From: Zhongshania aliphaticivorans
GTDB lineage: Bacteria > Pseudomonadota > Gammaproteobacteria > Pseudomonadales > Spongiibacteraceae
NCBI RefSeq assembly: GCF_902705875.1
Contig: NZ_CACSIK010000003.1
Span: 88,907-152,906, forward strand
DNA length: 64,000 bases
Reading direction: 5' to 3'
Each line of letters begins with the position of its first letter. The first letter of the stretch is position 1. Below the pieces are notes generated by a model. That model worked only from the letters and a program-made list of their open reading frames with translations, did no database searches and had not been told where the DNA came from. Below are positions 53,389-64,000 of this stretch, piece after piece. The position numbers and the translations under genes were made by a program.

Positions 53389-54030
53389 ATGAAAGCAATC
53401 TCTATGTTCCTGCGTGTTTTTTTTGCCCTACTCCTCATCGCACCAACAAGCAGTTTTGCCGCTAACTGTGAAGACAGCGAAATTTTTACTGAGCAGCTCC
53501 TGAGCAAGGCAGTTCAGGAACTTGTCCAACATTTTGGTATTGAGGCCAGCAAACGCCCTATTGCCAGCTGCGAAAGTGGACCTGGAACACAGCGGAAAAT
53601 AAAACTCAGCGATCACGAACAGGACGAATTTTTCACTTATTACAATATGGTGAGCTGCCATACCAACACCTCAGCACAGGAGGTGAGCTGCAATAGCAGT
53701 GAAGGACGACGAATAAAATATCAGGACACCACAATCGATACAGACCGCGCCCTGACAGTTAAAAATGACAATGAAAAACAAATAGCAAATTACATGCTTG
53801 CCTTAGACTGCTTTACCCAAGGGCTGCAGGCCGGCACCGTAAAAACACGCAAGTACAATCGACTTCTCGACACCACCCTAGATATTCCACTTGCTGCCGA
53901 TACAGTGATAAATTCCATCAATATGCTTCCCGGTTTTCGCCGCTACACGATCAATGCCAGCGCTAACCACCATCGCTTTAGTGTTGAGCTTGATAGAGAG
54001 TTTGGTTGTTTTATTGAACCCTTAAAATAG
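53389..54030 (+). CDS. Secreted protein of unknown function
   Basis: A 213-residue protein with a clear signal peptide (FLRVFFALLLIAPTSSFA). Six or more Cys suggest disulfides. No family recognised. It lies after minCDE, separated by a hairpin, and converges on an EamA transporter. Confidence 0.6.
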   Translation: MKAISMFLRVFFALLLIAPTSSFAANCEDSEIFTEQLLSKAVQELVQHFGIEASKRPIASCESGPGTQRKIKLSDHEQDEFFTYYNMVSCHTNTSAQEVSCNSSEGRRIKYQDTTIDTDRALTVKNDNEKQIANYMLALDCFTQGLQAGTVKTRKYNRLLDTTLDIPLAADTVINSINMLPGFRRYTINASANHHRFSVELDREFGCFIEPLK

Positions 54031-54060
54031 ACCCCAAAAGCCCCACCCCGAGCCAAGATT

Positions 54061-54912
54061 TCAGGCCTCAACTGGCTTTTTCTGCTTGCTCATTAGAAAT
54101 AATAAGACACCACCCAGTACCGCAATAGACGCCAAGCCAAATCGTAAGGTCATCGCTTCGCCAAGTAATAATACGCCGCCGAATGAGGCTATAACGGGCA
54201 CACTTAACTGAACTGTCGCCGCGGTTGTTGCCGCTAAAGCGGGTAACACTTTATACCAGAGCGCATACCCCACACCGGATGCCAAAGCACCGGAGGCAAT
54301 GGCATACGCCACGCCAAGACCACTACTGGCCTCCTCCCCCAACACCAATAACAGTATGCAAACAAAAGGCACCGCGCGAATAAAATTACCTGCTGTGGCA
54401 ACCGTCGGATCTAAAGCTCCTCGCCCCAGAATAGAGTACACACCCCAGGACACACCGGCTCCGAGCATAAGCAAGGCCCCCAGTAATGGCGGGGCTTCTA
54501 TTCCCGGCAGCATAAGCCAAATAATCCCCCCGCAGGCAGAGACAACACCCGCCACTTGAAACGCATTAAGCCGCTCACCCGCCCATAAGCCATAAACAAT
54601 CATAGTTATTTGCACAGCGCCAAAAAGTAATAGGGCACCCGTCGCAGCACTCATGCTGATATAAGCAAAGGAAAATGCCGCCGCATAAGCAAACAAGGCC
54701 ATAGCGGACAACCAATTTCCGCCCAATTTATGGTCTCGAAATTTAAGCTGCAGCAGCCCCCCAAGAATTGCCGCACCAGACCCAATGCGAATGAAGGTAA
54801 AACTCGCAGCCCCAATATAATCGGATGCCAGCGCTTCGCGACATAGCAAGGAGTTGGCAGCAAATGCGACCATAGCCATCACTGTGATTGTTACTAACTG
54901 CACGCGCGACAT
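54061..54912 (-). CDS. EamA/DMT-family membrane transporter
   Basis: A 283-residue protein with about ten membrane helices in two EamA halves (ITVMAMVAFAANSLLCREAL at the start, AAATVQLSVPVIASFGGVLLL in the second repeat). Small-metabolite exporter family; substrate unknown. Independent of the transporter at 4458. Confidence 0.87.
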   Translation of the reverse strand: MSRVQLVTITVMAMVAFAANSLLCREALASDYIGAASFTFIRIGSGAAILGGLLQLKFRDHKLGGNWLSAMALFAYAAAFSFAYISMSAATGALLLFGAVQITMIVYGLWAGERLNAFQVAGVVSACGGIIWLMLPGIEAPPLLGALLMLGAGVSWGVYSILGRGALDPTVATAGNFIRAVPFVCILLLVLGEEASSGLGVAYAIASGALASGVGYALWYKVLPALAATTAATVQLSVPVIASFGGVLLLGEAMTLRFGLASIAVLGGVLLFLMSKQKKPVEA

Positions 54913-54999
54913 AAACTTAATCCAACCTTTTATAAATAACCCTGATGTAAGTTATGTCAAAATTTGACGCAATTAATACAACTATAAAACCTACAGTAA

Positions 55000-55467
55000 C
55001 TACTGCTTAGCCAAATAGCGATCTAACTGGTTGGCAAATGCCTGCTTGTCTGTTGCGCTATATGCCGCCGCGCCACCGCTGTGGACCCCCGACGAACGCA
55101 TTGTATCCATAAAGTCTCGCATCATGAGTCGCCCACGTACATTATCCGCCGTCAGTAATTCGCCCCGAGGGCTAAGGGCCAAGGCCCCTTTCTCAATCAC
55201 TTCAGCCGCCAAGGGAATATCGCTCGTGATCACTAAATCTCCAGCCTGAGCCCTTAAGACAATTTCATTGTCAGCCACGTCAAACCCACTGGCCACTTGA
55301 ATGGCGGAAATAAACGGCGATGGTGGAACACGTACAAATTGGTTCGCAACCAAAGTCAAAGCAACACGTGTACGCACTGCCGCTTTGAACAATATTTCCC
55401 GTACCACAACCGGACACGCATCAGCATCTACCCAGATTGTCACTTTCACCTCGCTGTCATGCATCAC
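55000..55467 (-). CDS. YaiI/YqxD-family (DUF188) protein
   Basis: A 155-residue cytosolic protein with [17 protein letters not shown] at the start and [19 protein letters not shown] in the middle, the DUF188 (NYN/PIN-like) signature. Likely a metal-dependent nuclease fold of unknown role. The ATG start could be 55467 or 55464. Confidence 0.88.
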   Translation of the reverse strand: MMHDSEVKVTIWVDADACPVVVREILFKAAVRTRVALTLVANQFVRVPPSPFISAIQVASGFDVADNEIVLRAQAGDLVITSDIPLAAEVIEKGALALSPRGELLTADNVRGRLMMRDFMDTMRSSGVHSGGAAAYSATDKQAFANQLDRYLAKQ

Positions 55468-55647
55468 TCATATAGACAACATTGTATAGAAACCCAAGTA
55501 AGAAAGACCGCTCAACATCCGCTACCAGCAAATTAAAGCAGCGTGATACCCCCCTAGGGAAAATACGAATATAAGAAAGACCAACTCACCCGTAGGATGG
55601 GCTATTCATAAGGATAGCCACGAGCAAAAGATACTGAGAGCCAGTGA

Positions 55648-58600
55648 GTGAAATTTCTGCTAGCGCCGCCTAAAATACATGATCGTAGCGAGAACGCAGA
55701 AGAGCCTCTCCACGGGCGACATCACCCCTATCTTAGCAATCGTAAATGGCCGCAGAGAGCGTTGTTGACTTGCTCAGCCATCGCCATTATTGCCATTGGA
55801 AGCTATATCGACTGGCTTAACAACCAAAATTACGGCTTAGAGAAACGTACGCAAGCCAGCAACACCCTCGCTATCATTGCGGCGCGCCTAGAAGGCCGCT
55901 TATCAAGCAATGTACAAACCTCAAAAGCAATGGTATCCGCAGTCAATACAAACCCGAGTATCGATCAACAGAGCTTTGCCAAATTTGCCAAACCGCTATT
56001 CGACGGCGGTGTAGAATTAAAAAACATTAGCGCAACACGCGACTTGACCCTGAAATACATTTATCCCGTTGAAGGCAATGAGAGCGCAATCAATTTTCCC
56101 TTTGCCGATCGTCCAGACCAACTCAAAGACCTAGTAAGAGCCCGGGAAACCGGAGATACTGTTATTTCCGGTCCGTTTGAACTTATCCAAGGCGGCCAAG
56201 GTCTCGTCATTCGCTTACCCGTTTTATTGCCAAATTCGATTTCAAGCAGGCAAGAGATTTGGGGAACCATCTCTGCAGTTATCGATTTACAAAGTCTTTA
56301 TGAAGCCAGCGGCTTACTGGAGACAAACTCAGACTTAAATATTGCCATCCGCAAAATCACCAATGACAGCTCAGCGGTTTTTTTTGGTAACAACGCCTCT
56401 TTTTATACCGACCAAAATCCCGTTATGGCTGAGCTAACCATGCCGTCAGGAGACAAATGGGAGCTAGCCGGGATCCCTGAAAATGGCTGGCCGACACTAG
56501 CCAAAAACGTCAAAACAGTCCGCACCTATCTTATTCTTTGCGGCCTGTTCATCTACTCGATGATTATTATCATTTCACTGCAGATCACCCGCCGTCATCG
56601 CAGCAATATTTTATTGCGCAACCTTTTTGACCTCTCGCCAATTGGCATCGCACTAAGTGATTTCAAAAGCGGTAACTTCCTGCAGGTTAACGATACCTTG
56701 CTATCAAGCACTGGCTATAGTCGTGATGAATTTATTGAAATGCAAGACTGGCAGCTAGGCGCTAAAAATAAAGACGAAGCTGAGCAGTATCAACTAAGGG
56801 CGCTACAAAAAACTGGTCGCTACGGCCCTTATGAGCGCAACTATATTCGTAAAGATGGCCGCGAATTTCCAGTTCGCTTGAGCGGCGTATTGATCCATGA
56901 CGACTCTGGATCCGGCTATGTTTGGTCTATTATTGAAGATATTTCCGCCCAGAAAAAAACCGCAGAAATCATGCAGCGGCAACAGTCTTTAATGCGCTCT
57001 ATGGGAGCGCAAGCACGGGTCGGGGCATGGGAATACATTGTCGATGCCGATAAATTATATTGGTCAGAAATGACGCGGAAAATCTTCAAAGTTTCAGACG
57101 ATTTTTCTCCCAACCTGACTAACCTAAAAGACTTCTATTCCACGCTTGATTCACACCAACGTATTCACAACGCCTTTAAAGAATCCATGGAAGAAGGAGT
57201 ACCCTTTAGCGAAGAAATCAAAATACGCACCGCCAACAACAGAGAAACTTGGGTTCAAGTTACTGGCCAGGCCGAATTTAAACACCAGCGCTGTACCCGC
57301 ATTTACGGTTCTGTTCAAGATATTGATACTCGTAAGAAAGTGCGTGATGAACTGGTTGATGCCAAAGAAAAAGCCGAGGCAGCAGTACATGCTAAAAGCG
57401 AATTTTTAGCCGTCATGAGTCATGAAATTCGCACGCCGATGAACGGTGTTCTCGGCATGCTGAATTTACTAGAAACATCAACATTAGATAAAGACCAAGA
57501 ACACAAAGTCCACGTTGCCAAAAACAGTGCGCAATCCTTATTGGGGTTAATTAATGACATCCTGGACTTTTCAAAAGTAGATGCGGGCAAGCTTCAGCTT
57601 GAAAATATTGTTTTTAATATTAGAAATCTACTTGATGACGTCATGGCCAGCCAAAGCTTAGGCGCCGCTGAAAAGGGACTGGAGCTGATCATTGATCAGA
57701 GTGCGGTAAAACAAAGCTGGGTAAGCGGTGACCCAGCTCGACTCCGCCAAATTATTACTAATTTATTAGCCAATGCCATCAAATTTACATCGCAGGGTTC
57801 CATCATTGTTCGAGTTGGGCTCAGGCAAAAAAATCAACGATTAATCCTAAACTGCGCAGTTACCGACACCGGTGTAGGCATCCCCAACAGCGAAATGAAA
57901 CGTCTATTTTCGCCCTTTACTCAGGTGGACGCTAGCACCACGAGGAAGTTCGGCGGCTCGGGGCTCGGCCTTTCTATCTGTAAGAATTTATGCGAATTAA
58001 TGGGCGGGAGCATATCTGCTGCCAGCACGTATAAAGAAGGAAGTACGTTTACTTTTAGTGTATATCTGCAAGATAGCAAAGATCAAAATAGCACAGACCA
58101 AACACTGAAAAACACAGCCAAAAGAAATGTATATATTATTGACCGTAATCACGAACTGAAATCAGCGATTAGCAATCAATTCAAGCAATGGGGAGACAAT
58201 GTTACGTCTCTAGATGCCCCCGAAGCACTCTATCAATCCACCAGTACGCCGCCTCAAAATCCATTATCGACACTGGTCATCATCGGGCTAGATAATAACG
58301 ATCTTGACGCTACTCTGACATTATCCAAAACACTTAGAGCTCATCCTGATTTTAGCTCTGCAACCTTAGTCCTAATTGGAAACCTCAGCATCAATAATGC
58401 TGAACGCCTTATGGCCGCCGGTATAAATGGCTATTTCATGAAACCCTTGTCATACGCTGACCTTGTCTCAATCCACAGACTACAAGCAAGTGACAAACGC
58501 TTTCCTAACTCAGCAAGCCAAGCAGGCAGACCGGAAAATTCAAACCTAGCTTCACCGACATTAGCTGCAGGGAATACACTAAACCAAACTACTATGTCAG

Positions 58601-59463
58601 GCACCAAAGTGTTATTAGTAGAGGACAATCCCGTCAACCAAGAGGTAGGGCTGTTTACGCTCAATGAAATTGGTCTAGCCGCCGACATCGCCGAAAATGG
58701 TGTTTTAGCCTTAGAGAAGCTTAAAAACTCAAACCCAGATATGGCTTATTCACTTATATTACTCGACTGCCAAATGCCTGAAATGGATGGCTATCAAGTA
58801 TGCAAGATGATTAGAAACGGCAGCGCTGGGGACAATTATCGCTCTATTCCAGTCATAGCCCTCACCGCCAATGCGATGGCCGGCGACAAAGAAAAATGTA
58901 TTAGCGCTGGCATGAACGATTACCTGCCTAAACCCTTCTCGCCAGACGATTTAATCGATAAATTACAACAGTGGCTCCCAATCAACAGCAAAGACGTTAC
59001 CATGCTCGCCAAGCCGGCAATCCCTGAGCCCATAGAAAACATAGCCAGCAACAAGGATAAAGACCAACAAACCGCCATATGGCTGAGTGACAAGGCCTTA
59101 GAGGGCGCCATGGGGCGACCTAAGGTACTACTGAAATTGTTGCATTTATTTTGTGAACAAATTGAATCTCAGCTGATAGAGATAGAACGTGCTTACAAAG
59201 AAGTAAATCTAGAAGAAATCATTTCGATTGCACATGCCGTCAAAGGCAGTGCCGGGCAGCTTCATGGCATTCAATTACATCAATGTGCCGCAAAATTAGA
59301 GCGCGCAGCTAAAGATAATGATACCAGCATGATTAAGCTACTCTACACCGATTTTAAAACCCACAGTGAAACCCTAAAACAGTGTTTTAACGACTATATT
59401 AATACCAAGCAAAGTGAACTCGCGGACACAGCCGCCACACCGCTTGCAACTAACAACAGTTAG
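55648..59463 (+). CDS. CHASE/PAS hybrid sensor kinase with two receivers and Hpt
   Basis: A 1271-residue membrane kinase from GTG 55648. Helix at about 38-55, a periplasmic CHASE-like domain ([31 protein letters not shown]), helix near 293-310, two PAS domains, HisKA ([19 protein letters not shown]), ATPase (G2 GGSGLGLSI), receiver 1, receiver 2 ([33 protein letters not shown]) and a C-terminal Hpt with [13 protein letters not shown]. Receiver 1 lacks the acid pocket (IIDRNHE) and phospho-Asp (VIIGLDNND has Gly at the site), so it should not be phosphorylated. Ligand unknown. Confidence 0.9.
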   Translation: MKFLLAPPKIHDRSENAEEPLHGRHHPYLSNRKWPQRALLTCSAIAIIAIGSYIDWLNNQNYGLEKRTQASNTLAIIAARLEGRLSSNVQTSKAMVSAVNTNPSIDQQSFAKFAKPLFDGGVELKNISATRDLTLKYIYPVEGNESAINFPFADRPDQLKDLVRARETGDTVISGPFELIQGGQGLVIRLPVLLPNSISSRQEIWGTISAVIDLQSLYEASGLLETNSDLNIAIRKITNDSSAVFFGNNASFYTDQNPVMAELTMPSGDKWELAGIPENGWPTLAKNVKTVRTYLILCGLFIYSMIIIISLQITRRHRSNILLRNLFDLSPIGIALSDFKSGNFLQVNDTLLSSTGYSRDEFIEMQDWQLGAKNKDEAEQYQLRALQKTGRYGPYERNYIRKDGREFPVRLSGVLIHDDSGSGYVWSIIEDISAQKKTAEIMQRQQSLMRSMGAQARVGAWEYIVDADKLYWSEMTRKIFKVSDDFSPNLTNLKDFYSTLDSHQRIHNAFKESMEEGVPFSEEIKIRTANNRETWVQVTGQAEFKHQRCTRIYGSVQDIDTRKKVRDELVDAKEKAEAAVHAKSEFLAVMSHEIRTPMNGVLGMLNLLETSTLDKDQEHKVHVAKNSAQSLLGLINDILDFSKVDAGKLQLENIVFNIRNLLDDVMASQSLGAAEKGLELIIDQSAVKQSWVSGDPARLRQIITNLLANAIKFTSQGSIIVRVGLRQKNQRLILNCAVTDTGVGIPNSEMKRLFSPFTQVDASTTRKFGGSGLGLSICKNLCELMGGSISAASTYKEGSTFTFSVYLQDSKDQNSTDQTLKNTAKRNVYIIDRNHELKSAISNQFKQWGDNVTSLDAPEALYQSTSTPPQNPLSTLVIIGLDNNDLDATLTLSKTLRAHPDFSSATLVLIGNLSINNAERLMAAGINGYFMKPLSYADLVSIHRLQASDKRFPNSASQAGRPENSNLASPTLAAGNTLNQTTMSGTKVLLVEDNPVNQEVGLFTLNEIGLAADIAENGVLALEKLKNSNPDMAYSLILLDCQMPEMDGYQVCKMIRNGSAGDNYRSIPVIALTANAMAGDKEKCISAGMNDYLPKPFSPDDLIDKLQQWLPINSKDVTMLAKPAIPEPIENIASNKDKDQQTAIWLSDKALEGAMGRPKVLLKLLHLFCEQIESQLIEIERAYKEVNLEEIISIAHAVKGSAGQLHGIQLHQCAAKLERAAKDNDTSMIKLLYTDFKTHSETLKQCFNDYINTKQSELADTAATPLATNNS

Positions 59464-59580
59464 CGAACCACAGCTGCAATCTCACTGCTGATTTGGCCGG
59501 CATCGCCGTTTAGTATTCCCCCCCTCGAAGCAATCAGCGATAATGCCCACCCTCAATGCCACCGCCCACGGAATCTAGTA

Positions 59581-60771
59581 ATGACATTACAACGCCTACG
59601 CCTTGCTAAAAACGAAGACAAACGTCTGCGCAGCGGTCATTTATGGATTTACAGTAACGAGGTAGACACTGCGGCGACCCCACTGCGTAATTTTGCTGCT
59701 GGCGAGCATGCCATAGTTGAGAACCAGCAAGGCAAGAGTTTAGGGCTTGCGTATGTAAACCCTCAGTCTTTGATTTGCGCCCGATTACTCAGTAGCGACG
59801 AGCGCACCATTGACGTTAATTTTTTCAAAAAACGAATCAAATCTGCACTTGCACTGAGAGAAGCCCTATTCGACCATCCTTGCTATCGCCTAATCTACGG
59901 CGAAAGCGACTTGCTTCCTGGCTTAGTTGTTGATCGTTTTGGTGACCACCTATCCGTGCAGCTCAATACCGCCGGCATGGACGCCATGCGTGACATTATT
60001 ATTGAAGCCCTTGTACGCATGCTGCAACCACAGTCTATCCTACTTCGAAATGACGCCGCCGTTCGCAAGCTTGAGGGCTTGGAATTAGAGGTCGTCACAG
60101 CTTACGGAGATGTCCCCAGCGAAGTTGAATTAATTGAAAATGGCGTGCGTTTTTTAGCGCCCTTAGCTGAGGGACAAAAAACCGGTTGGTTCTATGATCA
60201 ACGCCCTAATCGTGAATGGCTCCGCCATCTCGCACCCGGCAAACGCGTGCTAGATGTGTTTAGCTACATTGGTAGCTTTGGTGTCCAGGCCGCCGTCTTT
60301 GGCGCCACCGATGTGTGGTGTGCGGACATCTCCGAATCAGCTTTAGATATGGTTCACAAAAATGCCGAACTCAACGGCGTGGCTGACAAACTCTGTACTG
60401 TGCAAGGCGATGCCTTTACTACCCTAAAGTCTCTCAAAGAGGCAGATGAGCGTTTTGATATTATTATTGTTGATCCACCAGCCTTTATTAAACGCAAAAA
60501 AGATCAAAAAGAAGGGATTCTTGCATACCGCCGCATAAATGAAATGGCCATGCGACTGCTCAACCATGATGGTTTTTTAATTTCTGGCTCATGCTCTATG
60601 CATATGCCAAGAGAAGAACTGCTAGACCTAGTGCGGGCTTCTGCCCGCCATATTGATCGTCATGCCCAAATTCTAGCTGAAGGTATGCAGGGTTCCGACC
60701 ACCCTGTTCACGCTGCAATTCCTGAAACCCGCTATCTCAAGGCCGTACTCAGTAGAATATCTCGGGTGTAA
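59581..60771 (+). CDS. rlmI: 23S rRNA (cytosine-C5) methyltransferase RlmI-like
   Basis: A 396-residue enzyme with N-terminal PUA domain (LAKNEDKRLRSGHLWIYSNE), then a methyltransferase: SAM motif VLDVFSYIGSFGVQAA, VDPPAFIKRKKD and the catalytic Cys in ISGSCSMHM. RlmI methylates C1962 of 23S rRNA in E. coli. Length agrees with the family. It converges on the diguanylate cyclase gene. Confidence 0.92.
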   Translation: MTLQRLRLAKNEDKRLRSGHLWIYSNEVDTAATPLRNFAAGEHAIVENQQGKSLGLAYVNPQSLICARLLSSDERTIDVNFFKKRIKSALALREALFDHPCYRLIYGESDLLPGLVVDRFGDHLSVQLNTAGMDAMRDIIIEALVRMLQPQSILLRNDAAVRKLEGLELEVVTAYGDVPSEVELIENGVRFLAPLAEGQKTGWFYDQRPNREWLRHLAPGKRVLDVFSYIGSFGVQAAVFGATDVWCADISESALDMVHKNAELNGVADKLCTVQGDAFTTLKSLKEADERFDIIIVDPPAFIKRKKDQKEGILAYRRINEMAMRLLNHDGFLISGSCSMHMPREELLDLVRASARHIDRHAQILAEGMQGSDHPVHAAIPETRYLKAVLSRISRV

Positions 60772-60788
60772 TACGCAGTGCCATCACT

Positions 60789-60825
60789 GCCCCGTCTTAC
60801 TAGATCTATATTCAAGGTACGGGGC
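60789..60825. terminator. Weak hairpin between rlmI and the cyclase
   Basis: Stem GCCCCGT / ACGGGGC with a long 23-nt loop in the 72-bp gap between convergent genes. Low confidence. Confidence 0.25.
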
Positions 60826-60843
60826 AAACCTCTAACAAACTCA

Positions 60844-61971
60844 TTATAGGGCCGTAGCCGCTTTATTTCGTCGTTTTGCCTCATACATACTTTGGTCAGC
60901 AAACTTAAGAAGAGTTTTAGAATCTTTGGCATCCACTGGATAAATCGCCCAACCAATACTCGCCTTAAGGGTATAACTGCCTTCCGCAAGTACCAGAGGC
61001 TCTTGTAAAATCAAATCAAAACGCTGCTCACCTCGCTTAGCATCTGCTTCGTTTTTCATATCACGACTAATCACGCAAAACTCATCACCACCAATACGAG
61101 CAACGGTATCGACCGCTCTCACACGGTGCCGCAACCTACGCGAAAACACTTCCAAAATCTGATCGCCATAATCATGGCCAAATTCATCATTCGCTTTTTT
61201 GAAATCATTTAGATCGATAAAGAACAAGCAGAATGAATCATCGCTCGACTCACACCGCGCCACCTCTTGCTCCAAAATTTCTAAAAAATGGCGACGATTA
61301 ATCGTCCCTGTATGAGCATCATGGTTAGCCAGATAAAAATATTCACGTTTTTCTTTTAGTAAATTAAGGCGTAAGGCCTTAGAGGTACTTTCATAATAAA
61401 GTGCCACAAAGGCAATAAACGTATGAGTAGTAATAATACAAAAGTAAAACGCCATATGATCATCGACCTCAGGCATCAATTGCGGCATTTCTACGCCAAT
61501 ATACGGCATGACAAAAAGTAAAGTCCAAAACAAGCAGGCCAAACCACCCCAGATCACCCCCGCCCGAGAATCAATACTTAAGGTAGCCACAGCGGGAATA
61601 ATAATTAAACAAATAGAGGCGGGAGAGAGTATTCCTCCGGTCATCAATGCCAAATATAAAATAGCTAAACCGAGAAAAGCGATAAAGGTATTAATTGCAA
61701 AAACACGCCTATCTAACGCCCTTAAAATATAAATAGAGAGTAAGGCGCCAAGTCCAGAAACAATAAAGAATGCCCGGACAATATTTAAACCTTGTTCACC
61801 CAGCGGCAAAAAAAAACTTGCCACAATCGCCAACACCGAAATATAAAACATGACGCTTAGAATCAAGCTAGCAACAAAACGATGCCTTATTAATCGCGCT
61901 TCGCCTCCCTCTGCTTTTGAAAGCAGAGGGTCAATGAGTGAAAGAAAATTAAAACGTCGAAATTTAGTCAT
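60844..61971 (-). CDS. Membrane diguanylate cyclase (GGDEF)
   Basis: A 375-residue protein. About six N-terminal membrane helices (first FVASLILSVMFYISVLAIVA) precede a GGDEF domain with the catalytic RIGGDEFCVI and product-inhibition I-site RAVD five residues before it. It synthesises cyclic di-GMP. The membrane part is of the 6-helix sensory kind but its ligand is unknown. Confidence 0.92.
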   Translation of the reverse strand: MTKFRRFNFLSLIDPLLSKAEGGEARLIRHRFVASLILSVMFYISVLAIVASFFLPLGEQGLNIVRAFFIVSGLGALLSIYILRALDRRVFAINTFIAFLGLAILYLALMTGGILSPASICLIIIPAVATLSIDSRAGVIWGGLACLFWTLLFVMPYIGVEMPQLMPEVDDHMAFYFCIITTHTFIAFVALYYESTSKALRLNLLKEKREYFYLANHDAHTGTINRRHFLEILEQEVARCESSDDSFCLFFIDLNDFKKANDEFGHDYGDQILEVFSRRLRHRVRAVDTVARIGGDEFCVISRDMKNEADAKRGEQRFDLILQEPLVLAEGSYTLKASIGWAIYPVDAKDSKTLLKFADQSMYEAKRRNKAATAL

Positions 61972-62134
61972 CCCAACCTTAATATTGCTTGTTATAATTT
62001 ATCAAAATATCGCTACATCACCTCAGAGCACAAGCAGTGAAAATACATATCAGCAGTATATTTTTCTATTAAGCTAACTGCCGACATGCAATCCTAGTAT
62101 ACAAACTCATTCTCAACGCCTAATTATTAAAAAA

Positions 62135-62977
62135 TCAGCTAAAGTCAGCTGAGCTATGACGCTCCACCATTTGTTCGTCCTCTGCCCCCCAAACTCGGTT
62201 GACACGACGCCCACGTTTAACCGCCGGACGCTCAGCAATCAAATTCGCCCAGCGAATCACATGGGTATATGACGCCACATCGAGAAACTCAGCTGCCTCA
62301 TAGAGATAACCTTTAACCAATGCGCCATACCAAGGAAAAGTCGCAATATCAGCAATGGTGTAACTATCACCACAGAGATAGGTATTTTGTGCAAGATGTT
62401 TATCTAACACATCTAGCTGTCTTTTCACTTCCATACTATAACGATCAATGGGGTATTCAAATTTTTCGGGCGCATAAGCATAAAAGTGACCAAAACCACC
62501 CCCTAAAAATGGCGCGCTACCCTGCTGCCACATAAGCCATGATTGACATGCCGCTCTGCTAGCAATGTCGCCGGGGTAAAATGCATCAAATTTCTCAGCC
62601 AAATACAGTATGATCGCCGCAGACTCAAAGACACGCTGGGGGGGATTTAAGCTGTGATCAACTAAAGCAGGAATTTTAGAGTTAGGGTTGATATCCACAA
62701 ACCCACTGCCAAACTGCTCGCCCTCGCCAATATTAATCGTGTAGGCATCATACTCTGCAGCACTGATCCCCAACTCCAATAACTCTTCTAACATCACCGT
62801 GACTTTTACACCATTTGGCGTTGCCAATGAGTACAGCTGCAATGCATGCTCACCAACAGCAAGGTCTTTATCATGGGTCGCACCGGAAATTGGTCTATTA
62901 ATATTACTGAATTTTCCACCACTTTGATTATCCCACTTCCACACCGCCGGCGGGGTATAACTATTAGAATCTGACAT
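62135..62977 (-). CDS. yghU: Glutathione-dependent disulfide-bond oxidoreductase YghU
   Basis: A 280-residue GST-fold protein: GEHALQLYSLATPNGVKVTV and AEYDAYTINIGEGEQFGSGF match YghU, with the N-terminal extension PAVWKWDNQSGGKFS typical of the family. It catalyses glutathione-dependent disulfide exchange or peroxide reduction. Confidence 0.92.
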   Translation of the reverse strand: MSDSNSYTPPAVWKWDNQSGGKFSNINRPISGATHDKDLAVGEHALQLYSLATPNGVKVTVMLEELLELGISAAEYDAYTINIGEGEQFGSGFVDINPNSKIPALVDHSLNPPQRVFESAAIILYLAEKFDAFYPGDIASRAACQSWLMWQQGSAPFLGGGFGHFYAYAPEKFEYPIDRYSMEVKRQLDVLDKHLAQNTYLCGDSYTIADIATFPWYGALVKGYLYEAAEFLDVASYTHVIRWANLIAERPAVKRGRRVNRVWGAEDEQMVERHSSADFS

Positions 62978-63159
62978 TAATATAGGCTCCCATTATCTTG
63001 GACGAAAACATCATCACTACAGCGTAATCTGATTAACTCGCCTAAATCAGACACCACAAGATTAACACTGTTACATAGTAATCAAACTTTTCACTAACAG
63101 CCATTCAGCTTACAAACATCAAAAGCATTCCTGATAGCGACACCGAGCACGCGCAGCCC

Positions 63160-64000
63160 CTAGCCATCCCGGGCCAAGCCTCTAGGGATACGCCAAAATC
63201 CTTGGTGAACCGCCAGTGCCAGCAAAATCAAACCACCACCCAGCAATATCGCTGGTGACACGACCTCATCAACCAATACCACGCCAATAAACACCGCCAC
63301 AATGGGAGAGATAAACGGAATCAATGATACGGCTTCAACGGCCATGTGTTTGAGCAAGGTGTAATACGCCACAAAACCTACCAAAGACGCAAACAAAGAT
63401 AGATATAACAATGAGCCTAATGACACCGAACTAAATCGTGGCGGTTCAAAACCAAACAAAAACACCCAACTTAGCAGCAAACCTGGCAGAGCAAAGGCCA
63501 TCGCCCCCAAGGCTTGTTCCACAGGGCTAACTGTCATGGTCACATTTAGTTTCTTTACCCACAGCGCGCTGGCCGAGAACAATACATTTGATAACAGCAT
63601 CAAGCCAATCCCTATATAGCTATCCCCCGTCACGCTTACGTCGTCCAAGACTATGCACAGCAGGCCCAAACACGCCAGTACAATACCAAGTACTTTTCGT
63701 GGCTGTAACAAGCGCTCACCTAGAATAGGTCTAGCTAGCACCGCTGTAAAAAACGGCGTCAACCCAAATAACAAGGCAACCAAACCTGAGGATAAATAAC
63801 CTGCGGCAAAATACACCAAGGCCATATTAGGAAACACACTAATCGACGCTGCAAAATATAATTTCCAGTGTCGACGTATTCTAAGTCCCGAAAATCCGGC
63901 TAAGGTAGAAATAACGCTGCCGACGGCGAATGCTAAGGCAATCCGCATGGTTAGGCCCGCTATGGGCGACAGGGTGTCTCCGCCGAGTTTTATTGCCATC
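63160..64000 (-). CDS. EamA/DMT-family transporter, 5' end outside the window
   Basis: The frame is open to the window edge; the ATG at 63999 is probably internal, because EamA proteins normally begin with another 15-20 residues before the AIKLGGDTLSPIAGLTMRIA stretch. About nine helices are visible. Substrate unknown. Confidence 0.82.
   Translation of the reverse strand, partial: MAIKLGGDTLSPIAGLTMRIALAFAVGSVISTLAGFSGLRIRRHWKLYFAASISVFPNMALVYFAAGYLSSGLVALLFGLTPFFTAVLARPILGERLLQPRKVLGIVLACLGLLCIVLDDVSVTGDSYIGIGLMLLSNVLFSASALWVKKLNVTMTVSPVEQALGAMAFALPGLLLSWVFLFGFEPPRFSSVSLGSLLYLSLFASLVGFVAYYTLLKHMAVEAVSLIPFISPIVAVFIGVVLVDEVVSPAILLGGGLILLALAVHQGFWRIPRGLARDG

Overview
The window reads as chromosome of a marine-type gammaproteobacterium. 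Evidence for this is the minCDE set, YqcC, DinG, RlmI, YghU, a Bat operon, many multidomain sensor kinases, and a catabolic cluster with TetR regulators. The gene content resembles the Spongiibacteraceae/Cellvibrionales group (for example Zhongshania), but no rRNA gene is present, so that placement is inference. No tRNA, rRNA or CRISPR array was seen.

Layout. 1-4433: end of a Bat operon (VWA protein, VWA+TPR protein, BatD). 4458-6457: EamA transporter and a secreted zinc-protease-like lipoprotein. 6633-10010: a copper-type island with an HvfA-like EGKCG-repeat RiPP precursor, a divergent HvfX/DoxX protein, an ECF sigma factor with zinc-finger anti-sigma, and an ethylene-receptor-like sensor kinase that lacks its phospho-acceptor histidine. 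10296-14628: outer-membrane-like protein, GMC oxidoreductase with divergent TetR, YgjP-type metallopeptidase. 14677-20050: two overlapping sensor kinase genes and a divergent FixJ-type regulator. 20061-28745: YqcC, DinG and a lipid group (acyltransferase, patatin, monoacylglycerol lipase, PlsB).

28728-31844 is the main accessory island. It is a small array of integron-type gene cassettes on the minus strand with no integron integrase in the window. Three attC sites can be drawn by eye. In each, the 5' R'' box is perfectly complementary to the R' box that its own cassette would have when circular. The cassettes carry higBA, yefM-yoeB and a CBS-pair + HEPN-like protein that may be a defence effector. 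A 1.3 kb part of the island is bounded by two ~155 bp direct copies of the plsB 3' end plus downstream DNA, and lies beside a decayed tyrosine recombinase.

32349-40793: Tat-exported phosphoesterase, then an operon of Baeyer-Villiger-type monooxygenase, SDR, alpha/beta hydrolase and SDR (the last with an apparent frameshift) divergent from TetR, then NrtS, a GFA protein, a small membrane protein and a heme protein. 41074-46706: an operon of a c4-like dihaem cytochrome, a MauG/CcpA-type peroxidase, a beta-helix/cytochrome c fusion and a TonB-dependent receptor. 47207-55467: subtilisin-like protease, DUF2804 protein, PPTase-like protein, minCDE, a secreted unknown, EamA transporter and a DUF188 protein. 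55648-64000: CHASE-type hybrid kinase, RlmI, diguanylate cyclase, YghU and the start-truncated end of another EamA transporter.
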